A DNA stretch of 16,247 nt from JBCBKZ01 sp039026975 (GTDB lineage: Bacteria; Bacteroidota; Bacteroidia; J057): NCBI GenBank assembly GCA_039026975.1, contig JBCCLI010000115.1:1-16247 (forward strand), given 5' to 3'. Every line of letters starts with the position of its first letter. Position 1 is the stretch's first letter. The translations under genes and the position numbers were made by a program. Below are positions 7,704 through 15,284 of this stretch, piece after piece. A model generated the notes under the pieces. That model saw nothing but the letters and a program-made list of their open reading frames with translations. It was not told where the DNA came from and made no database searches.

Positions 7704-8765
7704 ATGTGGAAATCAGTCTTGTCTGTCATCAAGGATACATCGTGGATAAAGCGGAAATGGTATCACATTGTTTTTTGGATAGCCTATACTTTATTCTGGT
7801 ATTTACTATTTCTTTCCCTGGGCGCTTATGATGCTTCCTGGACAGATATTTTCAATAACCTCATGTACCTAAGTGTACATACAGGCGTAACCTACCTAAA
7901 CTTTTATGTGTTAATACCTCGCTTTTTACACCAAAAGCGATATTTGCTGTATGCCCTACTCTTGATAGGCAGTATATTTTTATTTGCCTCCTTTATCAGC
8001 TTATATTTTTTATTACTCTTGAAGCCCACAGATATCCCAGCTTATATATTAGAGACTGCTGATTCTTCTTTAGGGAGTGTCTCCATGACGGTGCTTATCA
8101 CTATGGTAATTAAGATTGTGAGAGAATGGAGGAAAAGCCAGAAGCGGAACCAAGACCTACAACAGGAAAAAGTGGAAACGGAACTTAAGCTGCTTAAAGC
8201 TCAGCTGAATCCTCACTTTATGTTCAATGCCATTAATAATATTTACTTCCTGATCAGAAAGAATCCAGAATTAGCTGAGAAAAGCCTGGCCTCATTTTCT
8301 GATATGCTGAGGTACCAGCTATATGAGTGTAATGATGAAATAGTTTTACTCAGCAAGGAAGTAGAACATACCAGCAACTTTATGAAACTGGCTAAGCTCA
8401 GGAAAGGAGAGAAACTGGACGTCAGGTTCGAAATCCAGGAAGACCTGGACCATATGTTGATATCTCCCTTTCTTATCTTTCCACTGGTAGAAAATGCTTT
8501 TAAGCATGTATCAAGTAAGCCTCCCTATAAGGAGTGGATACATATAAAGGTGCATGCTGATGATGGGGGACTACATATTTATGTAGGTAACAGCCATCAT
8601 CATTCTCCTAAGAGTAAGGAGGTGCTCTCCTATGGAGGCATAGGACTGGTAAACTTAAAAAGAAGGCTAAGTCTTAGTTACCCTGCCTCACATAAGCTGA
8701 CTATAGATGATGGCGCTGACTCCTTTGAAGTCAACATGAAGGTACCTGTGATTAAACAAGAGTAG
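7704..8765 (+). CDS. LytS/YehU-type membrane sensor histidine kinase
   Basis: 353 residues. Four membrane helices (about 21-40, 53-70, 79-107, 124-140) are followed by a short coiled linker and a His_kinase (PF06580-type) domain. The phospho-acceptor is H171 in 'AQLNPHFMFNAINNIYFL'. The ATP-binding part shows the N box 'PFLIFPLVENAFKHV' (255-269) and the G box 'GGIGLVNLKRRL' (311-322). The kinase should autophosphorylate and pass phosphate to the LytTR regulator encoded 6 nt downstream. No extracellular sensor domain is present, so it probably senses membrane-linked or intramembrane cues, or acts with a partner; the signal is unknown. The start is the ATG at 7704, immediately after the repeat region. 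Confidence 0.93.
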   Translation: MWKSVLSVIKDTSWIKRKWYHIVFWIAYTLFWYLLFLSLGAYDASWTDIFNNLMYLSVHTGVTYLNFYVLIPRFLHQKRYLLYALLLIGSIFLFASFISLYFLLLLKPTDIPAYILETADSSLGSVSMTVLITMVIKIVREWRKSQKRNQDLQQEKVETELKLLKAQLNPHFMFNAINNIYFLIRKNPELAEKSLASFSDMLRYQLYECNDEIVLLSKEVEHTSNFMKLAKLRKGEKLDVRFEIQEDLDHMLISPFLIFPLVENAFKHVSSKPPYKEWIHIKVHADDGGLHIYVGNSHHHSPKSKEVLSYGGIGLVNLKRRLSLSYPASHKLTIDDGADSFEVNMKVPVIKQE

Positions 8766-8771
8766 GCCGCG

Positions 8772-9494
8772 ATGGATGAAAACTTACGGACACTAGTCAT
8801 AGATGATGAACCGCTAGCCAGGGAAGGGGTAGCTAAGTACATAGATCAAATTCCTTTTTTGGAGTTAGTAGCTACTTGTGAAAGTCCCCTGGAAGGGGTG
8901 CCCTTTATAGATAGGGGAGAGGTAGACTTGATGTTTTTGGATATACAGATGCCTCAAATTAATGGTATCGACTTTTTGAGGACTTTGTCTCATCCGCCCC
9001 TAGTCATATTTACTACTGCCTATCCCAGTTATGCCTTGGAGGGGTACCAGCTAGATGCATTAGATTACCTGGTTAAGCCCATTACTTTTGAGCGTTTCTT
9101 TAAAGCAGCTAATAAAGCAGTTCATTACCACAAGCTCATTAAGCAAAAGGATGCTACCAGCCAACCTTCTGCTGGTGCTTACTTTTTTATTAAGTCTGAG
9201 CAGCATTTTGAGAAAATCATGATAGATGATATCCTCTTCATAGAGGGGCTACAAAATTATATTTCCATCTATACAGAGGAGCAGAAGTACGTAACCCTCA
9301 TGTCTATGAAAGGGATTAAAAACCGCTTACCTGGAGATGATTTTATTAGAACTCATAAATCCTACATTGTTAATAAAAAGCAGGTAGATAAGCTTTCTGG
9401 CAATGAGCTGCACATAGGCACTTATAAAGTTCCTATCAGTCGTACGTATAAGGAGTCTGTAATGAAAAGTGTACTTGGGGATCACTTACTGTAG
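8772..9494 (+). CDS. LytTR-family response regulator
   Basis: 240 residues. The receiver domain (about 5-122) has the acidic pair D11-D12, phospho-acceptor D57 in 'LMFLDIQMP', T81/T82 and K102 in 'DYLVKPI'. The LytTR DNA-binding domain covers about 138-236, with 'ILFIEGLQNYISIY' and 'FIRTHKSYIVNKKQV' as typical strands. It is co-transcribed with the LytS-like kinase (6-nt gap) and is its cognate partner by position. LytTR domains bind pairs of imperfect direct repeats spaced by about one helical turn. Its TAG stop at 9492-9494 directly abuts the stop of the convergent STAND gene, with no terminator between. Confidence 0.95.
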   Translation: MDENLRTLVIDDEPLAREGVAKYIDQIPFLELVATCESPLEGVPFIDRGEVDLMFLDIQMPQINGIDFLRTLSHPPLVIFTTAYPSYALEGYQLDALDYLVKPITFERFFKAANKAVHYHKLIKQKDATSQPSAGAYFFIKSEQHFEKIMIDDILFIEGLQNYISIYTEEQKYVTLMSMKGIKNRLPGDDFIRTHKSYIVNKKQVDKLSGNELHIGTYKVPISRTYKESVMKSVLGDHLL

Positions 9495-11444
9495 CTAGTA
9501 CCTCTTCCTGTTCTTGACTCTCCTGGAAATACTATCTATTCTTTCCTGTGTTCTTTTGAGATCTAGGAAACCTCGGTTTCTTTTAGATTCAAGCTCTTTT
9601 ATGTCTTTGGTGGTCTTTTCCATTTCTTGCTTGCCTTTAGTAGTTTGAGAAGACATCTCCAGGCTTTCCATTCTGACCTCCTTCTCCACTTTTTTCTCTT
9701 GTAAATCTTCATCCCAGCCTTTTAGGGTAGTGATGAGCATCTCTTCTCTTTCCTGCAAACTGTCCAGCATACTAGGCGAATTCCAGCTATCATTTCCTGA
9801 GTTATATGAATTTATTGTACTCTCCTGTTCCCGGACTTTCACTTTCAGTTCTGCTAATTCAAGATTTTTATAATACAGACTATCTTTCATATCCTCCATC
9901 AGGTCATATAGGTTTTGGTCAGAAATATTTCGGATAGAATCCCACTCATAGACTCTTCCAGAGGCAGCAGTAATTTCATAGGTGATTTGAATAAGGCTAT
10001 CTCGTTTCACTTCCAGGCTGTTCTCTACCTTTTTCAGTTTGGAGTTTACTCGCTGAAATTGGAAATATTCATACCCAAAAGCCCCACTAAAAATTAACAG
10101 GGCAGCTATACTTCCCCATATACCTATTCTCTTTATGTTAGTCAGCCTGGTCTCCAGGTTTTCAGACTTTTGTCGTTGGGCTTCTTCTATCTCATCCTTG
10201 AGATTTCGGGTTCTTTTGGCCCTAAGGATAGGCTCTATTAGGGTGTCATGGCTAATCTCATAATTATAGCCGCCATATTTATTGGCTTCACGTCTGATAA
10301 GGTGGGTGTTTACCAGCTTAGCTAATAACTCATCACTTACCAGCCCTCTTAGCATTTCTCTATCCAGGCTGACCCTTCTCTGGCTATTCTCAAGAATTAA
10401 ATGATCCTCAATCAGGGTAATGGCCGCCTGCTTTTCAGCTTCATTATCCAGATGATCTATTTGATCCTGATAGTAGTTTCTAAGAATAGCATTTAAATCC
10501 GCTCCTAATCTATTCCGGTCTACTACTGATAACCGATCATCAATAACCTTTGACTCTACAAATTGGCAGATAATCTGCAGTTCAAATGCTTCTACTCTTT
10601 TAGTAGACCCTTCTGTCAAGAAGTCAAGGATAGTTCTGACAGCCTCTTCTGTATAAGTAAAAGGCTTAGAGAGAAACTCTCCTTCTTTCAGGGCGGGTTC
10701 TTTTATGGCTTTTTGGGCCTGTTTTATATCTAGTGCTCTTAGCTCATAAGAGGAATTCAGGATTTCCGGTATACAAGTCTTAAACCTGTCCATCAGGCTC
10801 AACCTATCAGAACGGATAGCAAACAGTAGCTTCACTTCCAGTTTTTGTTCTATCTGATTCTCCATCTGGAAATCATAGACTTCTCTTAGGCCATCATTAA
10901 TGTGAAGTTCCCGTTTAAGATTTTTTCTAAAATCTGGAGGGATGACGCCATAGTATAAGTCTGCCAGCTGTTTTTGGAATTCATCTACTAGCTCTTCAGG
11001 GTAAGTATAGAGCTCTTCAAACTGGTCAAAGACCAATACGTAACGCTGTACCTCCGGCTCTGCGAGGTGGAGGCTTTTTAAGGATTGCCAGAGGCTTATG
11101 ACAGAGACCGGCACCTGATCCAGGGTACTTTCGGGCCTCTCCAAGGTCTGGTTAAATACTTCCACTGGATTCTGAGGCTGGTCAGGATTATAGTTATTGA
11201 AGCGGAAAAGGATAATTTTCCTTCCTCTTTCTTTTTCCCTTGCAAGTAGCGGGATGATGCCGGCATGTATGAGAGAAGTCTTCCCCATACCAGACTTAGA
11301 ATGTAAGACCAGGAGTTTTTCTATCCTGAGGTACCTAATGATCTGGTCTATCTCTTCATCTCTCCCAAAGAAGAGGTGAGACTGATCAGCTCTGAAGGGC
11401 TGTACCCCTGGATATCTATACTTAGTAATTATAGGATCTGACAT
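9495..11444 (-). CDS. nSTAND1-type NTPase with transmembrane helix and coiled-coil tail
   Basis: 649 residues, likely a switch NTPase of a conflict system. The N terminus has the nSTAND1 signature 'YPGVQPF...LFFGRDEEIDQI'. The Walker A is 'SKSGMGKTS' (49-57; the first Gly is replaced by Ser but K55 and T56 are kept), and the Walker B is 'VLVFDQFEELY' (136-146). An arginine-bearing strand 'LLFAIRSDRL' lies at 206-215. A winged-helix part ends in 'YEISHDTLIEPIL' (395-407). Residues about 438-460 form one membrane helix, followed by about 185 residues rich in Glu, Lys, Ser and Gln predicted as coiled coil. The usual C-terminal WD40 or TPR sensor array is absent. The gene starts 10 nt after the SIR2-like gene, so the two should be co-expressed. 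No effector-associated domain was recognised in it. Family knowledge supports NTP-driven oligomerisation; the trigger is unknown. Confidence 0.85.
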   Translation of the reverse strand: MSDPIITKYRYPGVQPFRADQSHLFFGRDEEIDQIIRYLRIEKLLVLHSKSGMGKTSLIHAGIIPLLAREKERGRKIILFRFNNYNPDQPQNPVEVFNQTLERPESTLDQVPVSVISLWQSLKSLHLAEPEVQRYVLVFDQFEELYTYPEELVDEFQKQLADLYYGVIPPDFRKNLKRELHINDGLREVYDFQMENQIEQKLEVKLLFAIRSDRLSLMDRFKTCIPEILNSSYELRALDIKQAQKAIKEPALKEGEFLSKPFTYTEEAVRTILDFLTEGSTKRVEAFELQIICQFVESKVIDDRLSVVDRNRLGADLNAILRNYYQDQIDHLDNEAEKQAAITLIEDHLILENSQRRVSLDREMLRGLVSDELLAKLVNTHLIRREANKYGGYNYEISHDTLIEPILRAKRTRNLKDEIEEAQRQKSENLETRLTNIKRIGIWGSIAALLIFSGAFGYEYFQFQRVNSKLKKVENSLEVKRDSLIQITYEITAASGRVYEWDSIRNISDQNLYDLMEDMKDSLYYKNLELAELKVKVREQESTINSYNSGNDSWNSPSMLDSLQEREEMLITTLKGWDEDLQEKKVEKEVRMESLEMSSQTTKGKQEMEKTTKDIKELESKRNRGFLDLKRTQERIDSISRRVKNRKRY

Positions 11445-11454
11445 GAATATTAGG

Positions 11455-12594
11455 TTAAGCAGGGATAAGACCGGTTAATTCTAGTAGACTATTGGTGATT
11501 TGATTAATGACTCTATCAGCCTCTTCATTAGTGATGGTTTTTTGCCTGACCTTCCTAAGGGTACGGTTAAACCTTCCTGATAGTAAGAGTAAATCATTAT
11601 ACGTATCTGTATCTTCAGCCTTTTCCAATACGGGTTCCAGAAAGTCTATGGCTTCTGCTATTTGCCCTTCCTTGATTAACTGCCGAGCTGTATCAGCGGT
11701 AGATTCTTTACCGGAGAGGCTCTCTACAGATTTTCTTAGGAGCTCATTTTCTTCACACTTTTCATATAGTTGATCCACAAATTCACTCACGTGATCACAA
11801 ATGAAGTCCAGCTTGAAATTATTGGTATAGAAGTCTATGGTATCTGCTTTCAGGATATTAGTCTGCCAGGGGCGTGCATAGGAGACCTCCTTTTTATGGG
11901 ACTCCAACAGCCTCATGAGAATTTTTAGGTACCAGCTCTCAAAGTCAAAACCCAGGAAAATAAAGTTTTGAGCTACAGCTAACTCATTTCTTAATTGTAT
12001 GGGAAGTTTGATGGTACTTAAAATAGCGAATAGGAAGTCAAACAGCTGATCATGGGTCAGGATCAGGGACTCCTTATCATCCATAGATCCAAATATATTA
12101 TATAACCATGGCCTGGCTGAGGAAGGCTGCCCTTCTATTTCAAGGTTCTTCCTGTAATGATAATAGCCGAACTCGTGCTGGTACTCTTTTTCTGAAAATG
12201 CCTGCGTAAGGAGGTGGTCTGGAGAAATAGATAAATATAGATGGAAAGAGATTTCCATCAGTTTCTCATACATGGGATGAAGGGTCTGCTCTTGGTAGAC
12301 TTCATCTATTAAGTCAGAGAGAATTTTTCTCCAGCCTCTTTGGGTGAGTAGTTTTTCTGTTAGGACAAAGGGTAAGTCTGTTAATCCTTCCAGGCTCATG
12401 TTTAGCTCCTTCGCTAGCTTGGAAAATAATATTCCTGCAAGCGGCTCACCTTTAGTATTCACGATGGCTCCCGGACCAAGTACAAGGATACACTTTTGCT
12501 GTTCGATGGATCCTAGCACTTCATTCCAATCATCATCCGACATCTTGCGGTTAATCGGAGCGAGGGGAGAGGTTGTGCTCATGATGGGTTTCAT
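11455..12594 (-). CDS. SIR2-like protein with C-terminal EAD11-like domain
   Basis: 379 residues from the ATG at 12594; the frame continues to a TTG at 12615, a less likely start, and another ATG lies at 12582. The N-terminal 270 residues follow the SIR2 (NADase/deacetylase) Rossmann pattern: 'ILVLGPGAIV' (36-45), 'SISPDHLL' (122-129) where the TQNxD/TTNxD motif is expected, 'YNIFGSMDDKESLILTHDQL' (165-184), and 'FIFLGFDFESWYLKIL' (211-226). In this alignment the catalytic Asn becomes Ser124 and the catalytic His becomes Phe168, so enzymatic activity is doubtful. Residues about 296-379 ('ARQLIKEGQIAEAIDFL', 'LLLLSGRFNRTLR', 'EEADRVINQI') match the helical EAD11 class of effector-associated adaptor domains. 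It precedes the nSTAND1 gene by 10 nt. A role as effector or adaptor of a STAND conflict module is inferred from family and context. Confidence 0.82.
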   Translation of the reverse strand: MKPIMSTTSPLAPINRKMSDDDWNEVLGSIEQQKCILVLGPGAIVNTKGEPLAGILFSKLAKELNMSLEGLTDLPFVLTEKLLTQRGWRKILSDLIDEVYQEQTLHPMYEKLMEISFHLYLSISPDHLLTQAFSEKEYQHEFGYYHYRKNLEIEGQPSSARPWLYNIFGSMDDKESLILTHDQLFDFLFAILSTIKLPIQLRNELAVAQNFIFLGFDFESWYLKILMRLLESHKKEVSYARPWQTNILKADTIDFYTNNFKLDFICDHVSEFVDQLYEKCEENELLRKSVESLSGKESTADTARQLIKEGQIAEAIDFLEPVLEKAEDTDTYNDLLLLSGRFNRTLRKVRQKTITNEEADRVINQITNSLLELTGLIPA

Positions 12595-12615
12595 TTTCAA
12601 GCCCTGAAGGGCCAA

Positions 12616-13080
12616 TTCTAAAACTAACGATTATTTATGAATTTCAACTATCCCGCTTAATGGTCAGGGAATAGGGTGTGCGGATCAACGAAGGTGTGCT
12701 AAAAGTCTTGTTTTCTCTTTAACTATACGAAGGCTGAAAGGCTCTGTTTGAAGAAAAGATCTCAGTTACTCAACTATTCAGCACGCTTGATAAACGGTAG
12801 TTGCGCATTAACAATTCATTAAGATTTGATTAGGAGTATCCCTCAACAAAGGTAAGATAAGTTGAGCCTCTAGCTTTCCCCTGGAAGATGATGGGTAGGT
12901 CCCTTCAACAAGCTTAGCTGTTGTTGTACTTCTTTCCTATTTGGTATACATATGTAAAAGCTAATATATAGTTAAGATTTCCCTAATGATTGGTTAAGCA
13001 TCTGTTAAGCCTACTGGGATCATGAACTTGGGGAGGGTATCTACGTTTTGTTTAAGAAATAACATTAAACATTCTACAAA
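12616..13080. other. 465-bp intergenic region between divergent SIR2-like and FAS1 genes
   Basis: No convincing reading frame was found on either strand. It must hold promoters for both neighbours, but no clean TTG-N19-TAnnTTTG pair was recognised. Visible elements are a 10-bp palindrome TACATATGTA (12947-12956), three GTTAAG direct repeats phased at 22 and 11 bp (12971-13009), a weak inverted repeat CTCAAC/GTTGAG (12842-12847 with 12861-12866), and a short GCCC/GGGC hairpin (12601-12612) just upstream of the SIR2-like ATG. An sRNA cannot be excluded. Confidence 0.6.
12971..13009 (+). promoter_or_regulatory. Helically phased GTTAAG repeats upstream of FAS1 gene
   Basis: Identical hexamers GTTAAG start at 12971, 12993 and 13004, spacings of 22 and 11 bp, so all lie on one face of the helix. 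The extended 9-mers ATAGTTAAG and TCTGTTAAG each fit eight of nine positions of the LytTR-type half-site pattern as I recall it. The last repeat ends 71 nt before the FAS1 ATG. Two LytTR proteins are encoded in this window, so LytTR control of the FAS1 gene is plausible but only inferred. Confidence 0.35.
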
Positions 13081-13626
13081 ATGAACCTCAAGAACCTATT
13101 AACCGTAACTTTAGCCTTGGCCTTTGTAGCCATATTTTCCTTCCAGGCCACTGCCCAGACAGGTGTATTTGGCCCTATGGAGTCTGAAACTGAAGAGATG
13201 ATAGCTGATAAGGATATCATTGATTTGGCGGTAGAAACTGAGAGTCTTTCTACACTTGTAGCTGCTGTTAAAGCTGCCGGACTAGTAGAAACACTGAAAG
13301 GAGACGGCCCCTTTACTGTCTTTGCACCTACCAATGCTGCTTTTGCTGCGCTTCCTGAAGGAACAGTGGAAGCTTTGTTAGAGCCTGAGAACAAGGACAA
13401 GCTAATCAGTATTTTAACGTACCATGTGGTACCTGCTAAAGTGTTGTCTACTGACTTATCTAATGGTCAGACAGCAGCTACTGTACAGGGAGCTAACATT
13501 ACAGTTACGCTGGATAGTAATGGTGCCTTCATTAATGACGCTAAAGTATCAGCAGCCGACGTAATGGCTACTAATGGAGTAGTACATATCATTGATAAGG
13601 TGATCCTACCTCCATCTGAAAACTAA
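13081..13626 (+). CDS. Secreted fasciclin (FAS1) domain protein
   Basis: 181 residues. The signal peptide (1-26) ends in 'FQATAQ'. One FAS1 domain covers about 46-178 with both hallmarks: the H1 motif 'FTVFAPTNAAFAALP' (78-92), the central 'LTYHVVP' (112-118), and the H2 motif 'NGVVHIIDKVILP' (165-177). FAS1 domains mediate adhesion or matrix and ligand binding; single-domain exported versions are common in Bacteroidota. The 30-residue acidic stretch between signal peptide and domain is of unknown role. It is monocistronic by layout, with a hairpin terminator 38 nt after the stop. It is probably periplasmic or released; there is no lipobox and no C-terminal sorting domain. Confidence 0.95.
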   Translation: MNLKNLLTVTLALAFVAIFSFQATAQTGVFGPMESETEEMIADKDIIDLAVETESLSTLVAAVKAAGLVETLKGDGPFTVFAPTNAAFAALPEGTVEALLEPENKDKLISILTYHVVPAKVLSTDLSNGQTAATVQGANITVTLDSNGAFINDAKVSAADVMATNGVVHIIDKVILPPSEN

Positions 13627-13664
13627 AGCATAGTGTTATTTAGATAGTGTTAGATAGTAACGTG

Positions 13665-13688
13665 AAGCCAGGCCGAGAGGTCTGGCTT
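13665..13688. terminator. Bidirectional hairpin terminator between FAS1 and lipoprotein genes
   Basis: A 10-bp stem AAGCCAGGCC (13665-13674) with GGTCTGGCTT (13679-13688), one G-U pair and a GAGA tetraloop. It lies between convergent stops at 13626 and 13692. The following AGTTTATT gives a modest T-tract for the plus strand; on the minus strand the tail is weaker. Confidence 0.8.
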
Positions 13689-13691
13689 AGT

Positions 13692-14045
13692 TTATTGGTA
13701 TCCCATACTCAAGCGGGTATCTCCCCTCACCTCAATTCTCATAGCTGCCGTTTCTACGCCTTTATTGATAAGGCTGACTTGCTGGTTAGCGAGAATTTTT
13801 ACTGTGGTACTTACGCCTGATGATAGAATCCCCAAAGAGCTACTTTGCCCTTGTATATCTGTCAGGACTATTTCTATATCCACTTCATCTACATTAGTGA
13901 GTTGGGCTTTGTAACTACCATGACTACCTTCTCCTAATATGAAGGATTTTTCAGGCTCTATATAGGTGGTAGACTTGAGGGTTCTGCAGGAGCATAAAGA
14001 AAAACATACTCCTAATAGGATCACAACATATTTCATCATTTCCAT
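13692..14045 (-). CDS. Small lipoprotein of unknown function
   Basis: 117 residues. An N-terminal hydrophobic segment ends in the lipobox L17-C-S-C20, so the mature protein should be a 98-residue lipoprotein anchored at Cys20, with R21 at +2. The mature part is beta-rich ('YKAQLTNVDEVDIEIVLTD', 'TTVKILANQQVSLINK', 'AAMRIEVRGDTRLSMGYQ'), which suggests a small beta sandwich. No known domain was recognised. Translation may start at any of three close Met codons (14045, 14039, 14036). It converges on the FAS1 gene across a hairpin terminator. Confidence 0.75.
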   Translation of the reverse strand: MEMMKYVVILLGVCFSLCSCRTLKSTTYIEPEKSFILGEGSHGSYKAQLTNVDEVDIEIVLTDIQGQSSSLGILSSGVSTTVKILANQQVSLINKGVETAAMRIEVRGDTRLSMGYQ

Positions 14046-14277
14046 TTTTCTAAGGAGTACTTAACAGCACAAAAAGATGCAAGCCTATGCTGGATTCTTG
14101 GTAGTGAATGATTCAAATAGGGTATTCTTTAACGTAAATATGTAGTTTTTTGTCTATAATATTCCTATGAAAAGAATAGTTATATACTTGTTATTTAGGG
14201 TTTATTGTGAGCCTATTTATCCTATGGTGTTGGGGGATAGGGTAAGGAAGAAATTAGATAGGAATTGATTGCTGGTT

Positions 14278-14688
14278 ATGGAGCATTCTCCAGAAAAACA
14301 TGAGAATGGTCTTGCTCTTAGGGTAATGAATGAACTTAGAATCATGGAATCTACTCGTCTGGCAGTTCCTGTGCTGGAAGGGGTGAACATCATTCGTATT
14401 TCAGATATTATTAGGTTAGAAGCGAGTAATAACTACACTTATGTCTATTTGGTTAATGAGCAAAAGCATGTTATCTCAAGATCACTTAGTAAAGTAGCCG
14501 CTAGCTTGCCTTTTACCGCCTTTGTAAGAATACATAAATCTCATCTTATCAATTTATTCCATTTAAACGCCTACGCTAAGGGAGGATTTCCCAGGGCTAT
14601 CATGTGCGACAAGGATGGAATTCCTATTTCCAGGAGAAAACTTCCTGACTTTTTGACCGCTATCTCTGAGCAGTTTATATTATTGTGA
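14278..14688 (+). CDS. Stand-alone LytTR DNA-binding protein
   Basis: 136 residues from the ATG at 14278; an in-frame TTG at 14269 is the alternative and gives three more residues. Residues about 28-130 are a LytTR domain: 'IIRISDIIRLEASNNYTYVY', 'HVISRSLSKVAASLP', 'FVRIHKSHLINLFHL', 'GIPISRRKLPDFL'. There is no receiver domain, only a 27-residue N-terminal extension, so activity cannot depend on phosphorylation. No kinase gene is adjacent. It is probably a transcription factor for few targets, possibly including itself or the FAS1 gene. The 14046-14277 upstream region is AT-rich with no clear promoter match. Confidence 0.88.
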   Translation: MEHSPEKHENGLALRVMNELRIMESTRLAVPVLEGVNIIRISDIIRLEASNNYTYVYLVNEQKHVISRSLSKVAASLPFTAFVRIHKSHLINLFHLNAYAKGGFPRAIMCDKDGIPISRRKLPDFLTAISEQFILL

Positions 14689-14814
14689 AAGCCACACTTT
14701 TTAAGGCTAGGCACGTTTAACTAGTGAAGAGGTAGAAACAGCCATGTAAGCATAAGCCTAGTAAAAAATACCCATTTGCATGTATCGCTGGAGTTGAATT
14801 GACAGATCACAGGT

Positions 14815-15282
14815 ATGTGGCTGCTATGTAGCCTATTAGGCCTTGCTAGTAGTATGCTGATTATTTGGCAGGATATTAAGAGCCGGAAGATCAATAATTG
14901 GATTCTATTCTGTTTCGGGTTAGCTGGAATAGGATGGCAGCTCCTGTATGAGCCTGTGTTAGGGTGGATACATATATCCTTTAGTTTGGCTTTAGCGCTT
15001 TTTATTCTGGTCATCGTAGGGGTGTGGGCCTATTTAGCTGGAAAGCAGGAATGGCTAGATAATCATATGGGAATCAGCGATATATCTATGTTGATAGGTA
15101 TTGCTTGCTGGTTTAGCCCTGAGCATTTCCTCTTTTTTTATACCCTTAGTGCAGGGTCAGCCCTGGTGATCATTAATCTGCTGGTTACTTATAAAGTAAT
15201 TAAGGATGGTACTAAAGTCCCATTAGCAGCCCTACTGGGGATTATTTTTGTAGGAGATATGGCCTGGCACCTGATAGGATAG
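14815..15282 (+). CDS. Small membrane protein resembling A24 prepilin peptidase core
   Basis: 155 residues with about five or six hydrophobic helices. The two Asp positions of the A24 (type IV prepilin peptidase) core are present: D20 in 'WQDIKSRKINNW' and D89 in 'GISDISMLIG', followed by 'KVPLAALLG' (134-142), where the family has a VP-x-A-P-like segment. The N-terminal methylase part and zinc-binding Cys of full-length PilD/GspO enzymes are missing, as in the short A24B-type members. The usual GxGD reads G-I-S-D here and the following Lys is lost, so activity is uncertain. No pilin, secretion or pilus genes are nearby. It may be a diverged peptidase or an inactive relative. Confidence 0.62.
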   Translation: MWLLCSLLGLASSMLIIWQDIKSRKINNWILFCFGLAGIGWQLLYEPVLGWIHISFSLALALFILVIVGVWAYLAGKQEWLDNHMGISDISMLIGIACWFSPEHFLFFYTLSAGSALVIINLLVTYKVIKDGTKVPLAALLGIIFVGDMAWHLIG

Positions 15283-15284
15283 CC

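Noticed and set aside
12947..12956. Palindrome TACATATGTA as a second BlaI-type operator
   Set aside because: It has a TACA/TGTA core but is only 10 bp, is unlike the 38-bp palindrome near the local repressor, and short AT-rich palindromes arise by chance.
13074..13400. 108-codon minus-strand frame over the FAS1 gene
   Set aside because: Ala/Ser/Val-rich antisense of a clear FAS1 domain with signal peptide; not a gene.
14707..14761. CTAGGC (14707-14712) with GCCTAG (14756-14761) as terminator of the stand-alone LytTR gene
   Set aside because: Only 6 bp of stem with a 43-nt loop; the following A-run does not support termination on the plus strand.
14721..15014. 97-codon minus-strand frame overlapping the A24-like gene
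   Set aside because: It overlaps the better supported membrane protein and has no recognisable feature.
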